From positions 248,001 to 312,000 of the forward strand of contig NZ_JAUETR010000003.1 in assembly GCF_032484785.1 (NCBI RefSeq): a DNA stretch of 64,000 bases, in the 5' to 3' direction. Below are positions 52,145 to 60,401 of this stretch, one piece after another. The notes beneath the pieces were generated by a model. That model ran no database searches, had not been told where the DNA came from, and saw only the letters and a list, made by a program, of their open reading frames with translations. This DNA comes from Bradyrhizobium sp. SZCCHNS1050 (GTDB taxonomy: Bacteria; Pseudomonadota; Alphaproteobacteria; Rhizobiales; Xanthobacteraceae). How positions within the stretch are numbered: the stretch's first letter is position 1; every line of letters starts with the position of its first letter. Made by a program: the position numbers and the translations under genes.

Positions 52145-52546
52145 ATGAGCCGGTACGCCGTTCTGTATTTCGCGACACTGGCCGTGCTGCTCGGCTTCGA
52201 CATCCCGTTCCTGAGCGTCGTCGCCAGGGGCTTCTTCCAGTCGCAGGTCGGCGAGATGCTGGGCGAGATCCGCCCCGTGCCGGCGGTGCTGTTCTATCTG
52301 CTCTATGTCGTGGGCGTGCTGATCTTCGTCAGCGGGACGGCCGACGCGACATGGCGCTCGACCTTGCTCTACGGCGCGCTGTTCGGGCTGTTCTGCTATG
52401 CGACCTTCGAGCTGACGTCGCTGGCGATGCTCAAGCAATGGACCTGGGCGGTGGTGGCGGTCGACATCAGCTGGGGCGTGTTCGTCACTGCGGTGTCGGC
52501 GACACTCGGGCTGCTGATCGCGGACTGGGCGACGCCACGGGGCTGA
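52145..52546 (+). CDS. DUF2177 family membrane protein
   Basis: A 133-residue protein with four membrane helices. LYGALFGLFCYATFELTSLA and WAVVAVDISWGVFVTAVSAT are the conserved DUF2177 segments. Function unknown. ATG 52145 follows GGGAGGAG at good spacing. Confidence 0.88.
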   Translation: MSRYAVLYFATLAVLLGFDIPFLSVVARGFFQSQVGEMLGEIRPVPAVLFYLLYVVGVLIFVSGTADATWRSTLLYGALFGLFCYATFELTSLAMLKQWTWAVVAVDISWGVFVTAVSATLGLLIADWATPRG

Positions 52547-52593
52547 AGTGGCGTCGGCCCGAAGCGCTCAGAGTTCGAGCCCAGTCTATCGAG

Positions 52594-52627
52594 ATCCCGG
52601 GTCCGCCTCTGCGAGGCGTCCCGGGAT
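52594..52627. repeat. Palindromic intergenic repeat
   Basis: Arms ATCCCGGG and CCCGGGAT with an inner GCCTC/GAGGC pair, between the convergent DUF2177 and peroxiredoxin genes. It may serve as a bidirectional terminator. Confidence 0.6.
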
Positions 52628-52654
52628 GACGTCGTTAAACGTCGTTTGCCGCCG

Positions 52655-53314
52655 TCACTTCGGCTGCGGCACCACGCGCAGATACGGCTTCGGCGCCTTC
52701 CAGCCATTCGGATAGATCGTCTTGGCCTCGTCGTCGGACACCGAGCCGGCGATGATGACGTCCTCACCCTGCTTCCAGTCGGCCGGGGTGGCGACGCGGT
52801 GCTTGGAGGTGAGCTGCAGCGAGTCGATGACGCGGAGAATTTCCTGGAAGTTGCGCCCGGTCGTCATCGGGTAGACCAGGATCAGCTTGATCTTCTTGTC
52901 GGGCCCGATGATGAAGACGTTGCGGACGGTCTGGTTGTCGGCCGCGCTGCGCTTGGACGGGTCCCCGGAGATCGCCGCCGGCAGCATGTCGTAGAGCTTG
53001 GAGACGTTGTAGTCGGTGTCGCCGATCATCGGGTAGTTCGGCGCGGCACCCTGCGTCTCGCGAATGTCCTCGGACCACTTGGCGTGGTTCTCCACCGGGT
53101 CGACCGACAGGCCCATCAGCTTGACGCCGCGCTTGTCGAACTCCGGTTTCAGCCGCGCCAGCGCGCCGAGCTCGGTGGTGCAGACCGGGGTGAAATCCTT
53201 CGGATGCGAGAACAAGAGGGCCCAGCTGTCGCCGATCCAGTCGTGGAATTTGATCTTGCCTTCGGTGGTTTGCGCCTCGAAGTCCGGGGCAGTGGAGCCG
53301 ATCTGGAGAGCCAT
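52655..53314 (-). CDS. 1-Cys peroxiredoxin (Prx6 type)
   Basis: Reduces hydrogen peroxide and organic hydroperoxides in the cytosol. The 219-residue length fits the Prx6 group. The peroxidatic Cys45 is in KDFTPVCTTELG. No other Cys is present in the protein, so it is a 1-Cys enzyme that needs an external thiol. The C-terminal extension with RVATPADWKQGEDVIIAGSV is typical of the group. Start ATG 53314 has TGAGGAC upstream. Confidence 0.93.
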   Translation of the reverse strand: MALQIGSTAPDFEAQTTEGKIKFHDWIGDSWALLFSHPKDFTPVCTTELGALARLKPEFDKRGVKLMGLSVDPVENHAKWSEDIRETQGAAPNYPMIGDTDYNVSKLYDMLPAAISGDPSKRSAADNQTVRNVFIIGPDKKIKLILVYPMTTGRNFQEILRVIDSLQLTSKHRVATPADWKQGEDVIIAGSVSDDEAKTIYPNGWKAPKPYLRVVPQPK

Positions 53315-53679
53315 GGCAGTCCTCAATTCATTGCAGTGGCGGAAATAAATTCTTCTAAACACTATAGGAAATACTGCTCCTCAAGGGAACTGTCTCACGA
53401 GAAAGAGAAAAAGATTTCCCTGGAACTCACGGAGCCAACAACTTCTTTTGAGTTTCCTGGCTGCGACGAAACATCCGTGAGACGACCGGTTGCCCAGATT
53501 TCGCCATCTGGCGGTCGCAACACGCCGCCCCCTGACGCCCCTCGGCATTGAACCGTGATCGAGGTCACTGCGGCAAATCGGCAACCGATACAAAAACCCA
53601 CAGCACCGTTTCGAACCGTTAACCACTCGTTCAGACGCGCGCCGACAAGGTGGGTCAACACAGCAACTGAGAAGAGAAC
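53315..53679. other. Gene-free divergent region, AT-rich
   Basis: 365 bp between the peroxiredoxin and the 189-residue protein, more AT-rich than its surroundings. It should hold both promoters. I could not assign a specific operator. Confidence 0.4.
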
Positions 53680-54249
53680 ATGGCTACCTCTGCACCAAAA
53701 ACCATCGGCATCGATGGTCTCGAACCGTCCTCCTGTGAGACCGCTGCTTTCGCGCTCGGCATCGTGCGCGACGGCGTGATCACCGGCGAGGGCCCGACCA
53801 CCGCGGGACGCGTGCATTTCTCCCGGGTGCTCGATGCCGATGACGCGGCCTGGTGCGCGCGCATCCTCACCGCCGCTGCGGTGAACGATGCCCCGGTGAG
53901 CCGTGCCGAAGCCGAGGCCCTGTTCGCGATCGACCAGGCCGCGACCGAACGCAACGATAACGGCCGGTTCGAGGACCTGCTCGCCAAGGCGATTGCGCAT
54001 CACACCGCCTCCGCATCCGGCCTGCCGGTGCCGCCGCGCAGCGTCGCGCTGGCCGCCGAGACCGACATCGCGAGCTGGGCGCCGGCCAATGCGCGCGGCG
54101 TCCGCACCGACGTGCTGGAATGGGTCGCCAAGCAGATGCGCGGCAAGCGCCAGGGCAACCGCGTCCTGAGAGCCATGGTCGCGACGCTCGTCGGCGTCAC
54201 CGTGCTGCCGCTGGCGCAACTGCCGTCGATGATCGACATCGGGATGTAA
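53680..54249 (+). CDS. Hypothetical protein
   Basis: A 189-residue protein with no signal peptide and no family recognised. It contains RVHFSRVLDADDAAWCARIL and SRAEAEALFAIDQAATERND in a helical region that resembles, loosely, the EF-hand-less calcium-type or tellurite-resistance helical folds. The C-terminus has one hydrophobic stretch (RAMVATLVGVTVLPLAQL). Codon bias and composition match the surrounding genes, so it is probably real. The function is unknown. Confidence 0.65.
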   Translation: MATSAPKTIGIDGLEPSSCETAAFALGIVRDGVITGEGPTTAGRVHFSRVLDADDAAWCARILTAAAVNDAPVSRAEAEALFAIDQAATERNDNGRFEDLLAKAIAHHTASASGLPVPPRSVALAAETDIASWAPANARGVRTDVLEWVAKQMRGKRQGNRVLRAMVATLVGVTVLPLAQLPSMIDIGM

Positions 54250-54408
54250 GCGCGTCGCGTTCATCCCACGGCACGAGTTAGACGAGCGCGATGATCTCAT
54301 CGCGCTCTTTTCGTTTTGACCGGCGGCGGTCGCATCACGGCTCTTGATGGCGCCGCCCGGCCGGTGAATCAATCGGCGGTGATGCGACCGAACACGGAGA
54401 TGTCGAAG

Positions 54409-55533
54409 ATGAGCCGATGGAGCTTCGCCGCGCGTCTGTTCGCGGTGGCGGCGACGGCGCTGCTGCTCATGATGGCCTGGCAGACCTTTCCGCTGATCCA
54501 GGCCGAGCTGCTCGGCCTCCGCGCCAAGCCGCGCGAGATCACGCCGCGCGGCGACCTCGCCGCCGACGAGAAGAGTACGATCGCACTGTTCGAGAGCCGC
54601 AGCGGCTCGGTCGTGTTCATCACGACCGTCCAACAATCGGTCAACCCGTGGACCGGCAACGCGCAGCAGGAGCGCTCCGGCACCGGCTCCGGTTTCGTGT
54701 GGGACGACCTTGGCCACGTCGTCACCAATTATCACGTCATCGAGGGCGCGACCGAGGCGCTGGTCAGCCTGACCGATGGACGCTCGTTCCGCGCAGCGCT
54801 GGTCGGCGCCAGTCCGGAAAACGATCTGGCGGTGCTGGTGATCGGCGTCGGCGTCGACCGGCCTAAGCCGCTGCCGATCGGCACCAGCGCCGACCTCAAG
54901 GTCGGGCAGAAGGTGTTCGCGATCGGCAATCCCTTCGGCCTCAGCAGCACGCTGACCACAGGCATCGTCTCGGCGCTCAATCGGAACCTGCAGGTCACAC
55001 AGGACCGGGTCTTGAATGGACTGATCCAGACCGATGCCGCGATCAATCCCGGCAATTCCGGCGGACCGCTGCTCGACAGCGCGGGGCGGCTGATCGGCGT
55101 CAACACCGCGATCTACAGCCCCTCGGGCGCGTCCGCCGGCATCGGCTTCGCGGTGCCCGTCGACAAGGTCAACCGCATCGTGCCGCGCCTGATCGCCAGC
55201 GGCCGCTACGTCACGCCGAGCCTCGGCATCCGCACCGATCCGAAGGCCAACGAGGCGCTGTCGGCGCGTCTCGGCCTGTCCGGTGTGTTCGTGCTCGACG
55301 TCGAACAGGATTCCGCGGCCGACAAGGCCGGGTTGGTCCCGGCGCGGCTGACCCGCGACGGCGGCTTTGCGCTCGGCGACGTCGTGCTGGCGATCGATGG
55401 ACAGGCGGTGGAGTCGCCCGAGGACATGACGCGCGCACTGGAGAACAAGAACCCGGGCGATCGGGTGGTGCTGCGCGTGCTCCGCGGCGGCAAGACGATC
55501 GAGGTCCGGGTGACGCTCGATGTCGCGCGGTGA
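54409..55533 (+). CDS. DegP/HtrA-type serine protease
   Basis: A 374-residue trypsin-like protease with one PDZ domain, anchored by an N-terminal membrane helix (about residues 8-25), active in the periplasm. The catalytic triad is His109 (VVTNYHVIEG), Asp139 (ENDLAVL) and Ser217 (INPGNSGGPLLD). The PDZ domain runs from about 276 to the end, with LGDVVLAIDGQAVESPEDM. A short PDZ count of one resembles DegS/HhoB-like enzymes. ATG 54409 has GGAG at a distance of 10 nt; ATG 54400 and 54382 are alternatives. Confidence 0.9.
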   Translation: MSRWSFAARLFAVAATALLLMMAWQTFPLIQAELLGLRAKPREITPRGDLAADEKSTIALFESRSGSVVFITTVQQSVNPWTGNAQQERSGTGSGFVWDDLGHVVTNYHVIEGATEALVSLTDGRSFRAALVGASPENDLAVLVIGVGVDRPKPLPIGTSADLKVGQKVFAIGNPFGLSSTLTTGIVSALNRNLQVTQDRVLNGLIQTDAAINPGNSGGPLLDSAGRLIGVNTAIYSPSGASAGIGFAVPVDKVNRIVPRLIASGRYVTPSLGIRTDPKANEALSARLGLSGVFVLDVEQDSAADKAGLVPARLTRDGGFALGDVVLAIDGQAVESPEDMTRALENKNPGDRVVLRVLRGGKTIEVRVTLDVAR

Positions 55534-55564
55534 GGTGGTCGTGAAGCAGCGGGATGTTTCCACG

Positions 55565-55640
55565 CGTCATTGCGAGCGCAGCGAAGCAATCCAGAGTGGT
55601 GGGCGGGACTCTGGATTGCTTCGCTGCGCTCGCAATGACG
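55565..55640. repeat. Palindromic REP-like repeat, copy 2
   Basis: Begins CGTCATTGCGAG and ends CTCGCAATGACG, with the GAAGCAATCCAGAG core shared with the copy at 12244-12324. It lies between the convergent protease and phosphatase genes. Confidence 0.9.
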
Positions 55641-55738
55641 TGGAGAAAGTAGTGGCTCGCAAGGCGAAACAGTATGCGGGACGACGTCCCCGGGTTTGCT
55701 TCCGCTCGCCCGGGGAGGAATGTATTCGCGTTGTCTGA

Positions 55739-57595
55739 CTACCTCATCACCGCCGTCTTCTTCGGCGCCTCGTCGTCGAGCCCCACGGTGCGGCCGGGGA
55801 AGCCGGCGACGTCGAAATAGCGCTGGGCGCCGACGCGCTGCAGCTTCAGCACGGTGCGCAGGCCGCCGGCGGCCGGGTCCGACTTGATGACGTCCGACGT
55901 CGCCTTCGGCGTTGTGCCGTTCGGCATCGCCTCGGTCATGATGCGGCCGATCAGTCTTCCCTTCGGCGCGACCTTGAGGTCGAGCAGCCTGGCCGCGGTG
56001 ATGCCGACATCGGCATTGCTGACGGGCAGGGGATCGACGAAGCCGGCCTTGAAGTCGGGTCCGATGGCCGCCATGAAGTTGTAGGTGTCGCCGCGGCCGA
56101 ACGAGCCGTGCATGCCCTGGCCCTGGCGCAGCACGGTGTCGGCGACCTCGACCTGGCAGTTGGACGGCTGGTCGCAGCCCGGCGCGACGTAGGAGCGGAA
56201 ATTGACCACGATCGCCGGGTGCGGCGTCACCGCCTTGCCCTGCAGGTTGATCCGCGACAGCGGCAGCGTGCCGGGAATCTCGCCAAGCTTGTCGTCGACG
56301 AAGATGCCGGAGACGTAGTCCTGCGCCAGCAGCGCCTTGACGGTGCGGCGGGCGAGCTTCCTGTCGTTGTTGGGCAGATAGATCAGGTCGGAGCCGCCAT
56401 TGGTGGCGACGACGAGGTCGGGCTTGGCGGGATCCTTGCCGAGTACGCCGTTGCCGGCCTTCGGGTGCTTGCCCTCAGGTACGGCCGCGTTCTTGTCGTT
56501 GGGATCGAACAGCGGCAGGTCGAGCGCCTTGGCGAGGTCGATCGCCAGGAAGCCCATCGGCAGGAAATCCTTCGGCGTGTCGTCGTAGCTGACCTTGGCC
56601 GATGGCGAGGTCTTGCTCTCCTTGGAGATGGTCGAGAAGCCGTGGTCGGCCTGGACCATGATGTTGGTCGAGGCGGCGAGCCCGAGATCGTCGAGCGCCT
56701 TGCGCAGCGCCGCCAGATTGTCGTCGGCATTCCTGATGCCGGCCATCGACGTCGGGCCATTGATGCCCGGCGTGATGGTGTTGAGGCTGTCGCCGTGATT
56801 GTGCTGGCTGCCGTCCGGGTCGCGCGACCAGAACACCAGAACGAACGGCTTGTTGCGGGCCTTGAACATCGGCAGCACCGCCTTGGTGGCGACGTCGACC
56901 ATGTAGGCCTGCTGCGCGACGTTGGCCGAGGTCGTGCCCGGCGTCTTGGCGTCGCCCGCCTTTCCGTTGTCGCCGCGCGACGGCGTCGCCAGCGGCAGGC
57001 CGGCCTTGGTCATGGCGTCCTTGACCTCGTCGGTCACCGGCACGCCATTCTTGTTGCCGGTGGAGTCGTCGATCACGATCGAGGAGGTCGCGCCGGGCTT
57101 GCAAGGGCAGCCGGTGTGGTCGAACAGATAGGTCGGGCCGAGCTTGCCGATCGCGGCGGTCGAATAACCGGCCTTGCGGGCAAGCTTCAGGATCGTGTCC
57201 TCGTTGAGGTAGTCGCCGTTGAAATGCTCGTCGATGTCGCCGAGCACGGCGTCGTTCTCGATGAAGGGCACGACGGTATCGCCGGCCGGCGCCGAGGTGT
57301 AGCCCGTGAAGATCGTGTTCGAGAATGTGCCGGTGTCGCCGAGATAGTGGCCGGTCGCCATGGCCGAGCCGTTGGCCATCGTGAAGGTCGGAAACAGCGA
57401 GTGCGAATTCTTGAAGTTGACGCCCTTGTCGCGGACGGCGGCCATGGCCGGGGCGGTCTCCGGCGTCACCTTGAGCGCACGCAGGCCGTCGGGAATGAAC
57501 AGGATGAGATTATGGGGGGTGGCGTTCTGCGCAAATGCGGCTCCAGACGACAGCAAGGTCAGTCCGGCGCACAGCAGCACGAGCGGGCGGCGCAT
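55739..57595 (-). CDS. Secreted alkaline phosphatase superfamily (phosphodiesterase/NPP type) protein
   Basis: A 618-residue exported enzyme. A signal peptide of about 22 residues is followed by HNLILFIPDGLRA with metal-binding Asp36. The nucleophile region is SLFPTFTMANGSAMATGHY (Thr). Further metal ligands lie in WSRDPDGSQHNHGDSL and in QADHGFSTIS. These fit a type I phosphodiesterase/nucleotide pyrophosphatase-like enzyme. The Cys-containing loop CPCKPG and a second pair (GCDQPSNCQVE) may form disulfides. Substrate unknown, perhaps phosphate scavenging. Confidence 0.87.
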   Translation of the reverse strand: MRRPLVLLCAGLTLLSSGAAFAQNATPHNLILFIPDGLRALKVTPETAPAMAAVRDKGVNFKNSHSLFPTFTMANGSAMATGHYLGDTGTFSNTIFTGYTSAPAGDTVVPFIENDAVLGDIDEHFNGDYLNEDTILKLARKAGYSTAAIGKLGPTYLFDHTGCPCKPGATSSIVIDDSTGNKNGVPVTDEVKDAMTKAGLPLATPSRGDNGKAGDAKTPGTTSANVAQQAYMVDVATKAVLPMFKARNKPFVLVFWSRDPDGSQHNHGDSLNTITPGINGPTSMAGIRNADDNLAALRKALDDLGLAASTNIMVQADHGFSTISKESKTSPSAKVSYDDTPKDFLPMGFLAIDLAKALDLPLFDPNDKNAAVPEGKHPKAGNGVLGKDPAKPDLVVATNGGSDLIYLPNNDRKLARRTVKALLAQDYVSGIFVDDKLGEIPGTLPLSRINLQGKAVTPHPAIVVNFRSYVAPGCDQPSNCQVEVADTVLRQGQGMHGSFGRGDTYNFMAAIGPDFKAGFVDPLPVSNADVGITAARLLDLKVAPKGRLIGRIMTEAMPNGTTPKATSDVIKSDPAAGGLRTVLKLQRVGAQRYFDVAGFPGRTVGLDDEAPKKTAVMR

Positions 57596-57746
57596 TGAAA
57601 ACTCCTGAAGGCAATCGGCGGAATCGCGGCGTCTCGCCGCAGGGAAGAGCTTTAGTTTTGCCGGGTGACAGTTTTGTTACAAGAGGCTCGGAGGCCGCCG
57701 ACAGCGCTCCGGGCAGGATTTTCTTGCGGCGGGCTCGTCGGTGGCA

Positions 57747-57771
57747 GGAACTAGGGTATGGCTTTCTGGTT
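57747..57771 (+). promoter_or_regulatory. Possible EcfG-like promoter of the DUF892 gene
   Basis: GGAAC, a 16-bp spacer and GGTT; the -10 differs from consensus CGTT by one base. It lies 28 bp before ATG 57800. DUF892 proteins are frequent members of alphaproteobacterial general-stress regulons, which supports but does not prove it. Confidence 0.4.
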
Positions 57772-57799
57772 GTCGGCTCACAATCAACAGGAGCACACC

Positions 57800-58294
57800 A
57801 TGCCTGCCGACAAAGACCTCAACGAGCTCTTCCTCGATACCCTCAAGGACATCTACTACGCCGAGAAGCAGATCCTGAAGACGCTGCCGAAAATGGCCAA
57901 GGCGGCGCAGTCGGAGAAGCTGGCGGCGGCGTTCGAGAAGCACCAGGAGGAGACCGAAGGCCAGATCGAGCGGCTCGAGCAGATTTTCGAGCTGATCGGC
58001 AAGCCCGCCCGCGGCAAGAAGTGCGATGCGATCGAGGGCATCATCGATGAGGGCAAGGAGATCATGGACGAGTACAAGGGGACCCAGGCGCTCGACGCCG
58101 GCCTTCTTGCTGCAGCGCAGGCGGTCGAGCACTACGAGATGTCGCGCTATGGCACCCTGAAGGCCTGGGCCCTCAAGCTCAACCTGCCGAAAGCCGCCAA
58201 GCTGCTCGACCAGACGCTGAATGAAGAGCGGAAGACCGACGAGACGCTGACCAAGATCGCTGAGACCGCGGTCAACTACGAAGCTGCGGCCTGA
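57800..58294 (+). CDS. DUF892 (YciE/YciF) ferritin-like protein
   Basis: A 164-residue four-helix protein of the YciE/YciF family. LFLDTLKDIYYAEKQILKTL gives the first Glu ligand. KHQEETEGQIERLEQIFEL holds the Glu and His of helix 2. QAVEHYEMSRYGTLKAWA and LLDQTLNEERKTDETLTKIA complete the diiron-like site. It is linked to stress response, but its enzymatic activity is uncertain. ATG 57800 follows ACAGGAG. Confidence 0.93.
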   Translation: MPADKDLNELFLDTLKDIYYAEKQILKTLPKMAKAAQSEKLAAAFEKHQEETEGQIERLEQIFELIGKPARGKKCDAIEGIIDEGKEIMDEYKGTQALDAGLLAAAQAVEHYEMSRYGTLKAWALKLNLPKAAKLLDQTLNEERKTDETLTKIAETAVNYEAAA

Positions 58295-58320
58295 TCGTCA
58301 GGTCGATCGTGACCCCAACG

Positions 58321-58423
58321 CCGCCGCCAGCGTGCCACCAGCGCCGGCGGCGTCGTCACGAGTCGCACCTTTGGAGGCTGGTTGGAGCCTGCCAAGGTGC
58401 CGACCTCGATCTTCTCCCGCCGG
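58321..58423 (-). pseudogene. Decayed 3' fragment of the ArsB-like transporter gene
   Basis: On the minus strand it encodes RREKIEV near 58423, then after a diverged stretch RLVTTPPALVA. This corresponds to the end of the ArsB-like gene (RREKIEVTAWQFLK and GLVATPPALIAALAAAI at 60402-60503). DNA identity is clear over the blocks CAGCGCCGGCGGCGT and CCTCGATCTTCTC, with indels between. It lies on the other side of the TetR/monooxygenase pair. Confidence 0.6.
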
Positions 58424-58475
58424 TTTGCGTCTTTCCCTGCGTTCTGACGAGACAGGGGTGCGAGTCAGCCGCTGC

Positions 58476-59147
58476 CTATCGGATGGTCCCGATCCCGGCC
58501 AGGATGAGGTCGATGCCGGCAAGAAACTGCTCGCGGTCGTCGTGCTCGCGCAGGTCCGTCGCCACGCGATGGACGAACGGGTACTCGGCGGAATCGAGCT
58601 GCGCCCATTGCGCGGCGACCGATCCGAGGAACGCCGCGCGGTCCGTCTCGCGCGGCAGCAGGCGGGCGTTCGCGGCGTTCTGCCCGGCCACGCCGAGGAT
58701 GTAGTTCACGAGCGCAGACGCGGCATCGAACAGGGCTCTTTCGGGGACACCGAGCGTCTGGAGCCGTCCGCCGACGCTTTCGACGATCTGCAGCATCGCG
58801 GACCGCCACGGTTCACGGAAAAGCTGGGCACCCACCCACGGGTGGGCGTCGATCGCATCGAACACCCCGAGCGCAACGACACGGATCGCCTGTCGCGGCT
58901 CGGCATCGCCGCCGACGCCGGTCATGACACGGGCAATGACGTCATCGGTGGCCGCTGCGAGCAAGTCGCTCTTGTTGGCGACGTGCCAGTAGATCGCCCC
59001 GCTCCCGGTTGCCAGCCGAGCCGCGAGCGCGCGGAAGGTCAGAGCGCTTTCGCCGCCGGCGTCCAGGATCTCGATCGCCGCCTCGACGATCTTCTCCTTC
59101 GAGAGCGCGTCCGCGCGCCGTTCCGTCCGTATTGATCTGGTCGCCAT
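58476..59147 (-). CDS. TetR-family repressor of the divergent flavin monooxygenase
   Basis: A 223-residue repressor. The N-terminal HTH is in IVEAAIEILDAGGESALTFR and ALAARLATGSGAIYWHVANK (about residues 17-60). A C-terminal helical ligand domain follows, with VFDAIDAHPWVGAQLFREPW. The divergent gene is a TetX-like monooxygenase, and two palindromic sites lie in the 78-bp gap, so it probably controls both genes. ATG 59147 is chosen; 59153 and 59156 are alternatives. A Glu- or Trp-lined pocket cannot be read from sequence. Confidence 0.9.
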   Translation of the reverse strand: MATRSIRTERRADALSKEKIVEAAIEILDAGGESALTFRALAARLATGSGAIYWHVANKSDLLAAATDDVIARVMTGVGGDAEPRQAIRVVALGVFDAIDAHPWVGAQLFREPWRSAMLQIVESVGGRLQTLGVPERALFDAASALVNYILGVAGQNAANARLLPRETDRAAFLGSVAAQWAQLDSAEYPFVHRVATDLREHDDREQFLAGIDLILAGIGTIR

Positions 59148-59166
59148 GACCATCATCTTGACATGA

Positions 59167-59208
59167 TTGGAACGTTGTTCCAATCCACTTCTATGGAACG
59201 GTGTTCCA
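59167..59208. promoter_or_regulatory. Two palindromic operators between tetR-type and monooxygenase genes
   Basis: Site 1 (59167-59183) is TTGGAAC-GTT-GTTCCAA and site 2 (59194-59208) is TGGAAC-GGT-GTTCCA. Both follow the consensus TGGAAC-N3-GTTCCA, and the centres are 26 bp apart. They lie within the divergent 78-bp region. Confidence 0.8.
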
Positions 59209-59225
59209 GGCCGATTGAAAGGCAG

Positions 59226-60353
59226 ATGATGACGACACCCGTCACGATCGTCGGTGCGGGCCTCGGTGGCCTCACGCTCGCACGCGTCCTCCATGTCCAC
59301 GGCGTCCCGGTGACGATCTATGAGGCGGAGCCGTCCGCGGAAGCTCGGACGCAAGGCGGCCAGCTCGATATTCACGAGCACGACGGGCAACGTGCCCTCG
59401 CAGACGCCGGCCTCATCGACGCGTTCCGTGCGATCATCCATGAGGGCGGCGCGGCTTCGCGCGTGCTCGACCCGCATGGCACGGTGCTGCTCGCACAGGC
59501 CGATGACGGTCGACGCCCCGAGGTGTTGCGCGGCGATCTGCGGCGGCTTCTTCTCGATTCCCTTCCAGATGAGACGATCCGGTGGGGCAAGAAGCTGACC
59601 GGCGCCGTGCCCCTCGGCGACCACAGGCATGAACTGAGATTCGCGGACGGGTCGAGCGTGGTCACGAGCCTCCTGGTCGGCGCCGACGGCGCCTGGTCGA
59701 AGGTTCGGCCGCTGTTGTCGGCCGCCAAGCCGGAATATGTCGGCACGACGTTCATTGAGACCTACCTGCATGACGCCGACGAGCGGCACACCGCGGCGGC
59801 CGAGGCGGTCGGCGGCGGCGCATTGTTCGCGCTCGCTCCGGGACAGGGGATCTTCGCGCACCGCGAGGCGGATCGCGTTCTTCACGCCTACGTCGCGCTG
59901 AACCGCTCCGCCGCGTGGATCGCCGGCATCGACTTCACGGACGCTGCCGCTGCGACCGCCCGGATCGCGGCCGAGTTCGACGGATGGGCGCCCGCGCTCA
60001 CCGCGCTGATCACCGACGGCGAAACCCCGCCGGTCCCGCGTATGATCCACACGCTTCCGAACGACCATCGATGGGACCGTGTGCCCGGAGTGACGCTTCT
60101 CGGTGATGCCGCGCACCTGGCGCCGCCGGCGGGCGAGGGCGCGAACCTGGCGATGTTTGACGGCGCCGAGCTCGGCAAGGCAATTGCCGCCCACCCCGGC
60201 GACATCGAAGCGGCACTCACCGTCTACGAAGAGGCGTTATTCCCGCGCAGCGAGTCGGCGGCCGCGGGCGCGCACATGATCCTCGAACTCTGCCTCGGCG
60301 ACAGCGCGCCATTCGGGCTCGTCGACTTCTTCAACGGAGCCCTGGAGCGGTAG
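59226..60353 (+). CDS. TetX-like FAD-dependent monooxygenase
   Basis: A 375-residue class A flavoprotein monooxygenase. The FAD/NAD motif VTIVGAGLGGLTLARVLHVH is at residues 6-25, with RTQGGQLDIHEHDGQRAL matching the substrate-side loop of TetX. A DG-type motif (GADGAWSKVR) and the FAD-ribityl motif LLGDAAHLAPPAGEGANLAM follow. Among the known enzymes it resembles TetX most, though only moderately, so tetracycline hydroxylation is a possibility rather than a call. Related enzymes act on diverse aromatic compounds. ATG 59226 follows AAAGG. Confidence 0.87.
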   Translation: MMTTPVTIVGAGLGGLTLARVLHVHGVPVTIYEAEPSAEARTQGGQLDIHEHDGQRALADAGLIDAFRAIIHEGGAASRVLDPHGTVLLAQADDGRRPEVLRGDLRRLLLDSLPDETIRWGKKLTGAVPLGDHRHELRFADGSSVVTSLLVGADGAWSKVRPLLSAAKPEYVGTTFIETYLHDADERHTAAAEAVGGGALFALAPGQGIFAHREADRVLHAYVALNRSAAWIAGIDFTDAAAATARIAAEFDGWAPALTALITDGETPPVPRMIHTLPNDHRWDRVPGVTLLGDAAHLAPPAGEGANLAMFDGAELGKAIAAHPGDIEAALTVYEEALFPRSESAAAGAHMILELCLGDSAPFGLVDFFNGALER

Positions 60354-60401
60354 GGGCGGGCTCCCACACTCATCAACGTGCCCATCGCAAATCAATCGAT
60401 G

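Noticed and set aside
59226-60353. Calling the monooxygenase a tetracycline resistance gene
   Set aside because: Similarity to TetX is moderate and the family is functionally broad; no resistance claim is supported by sequence alone.
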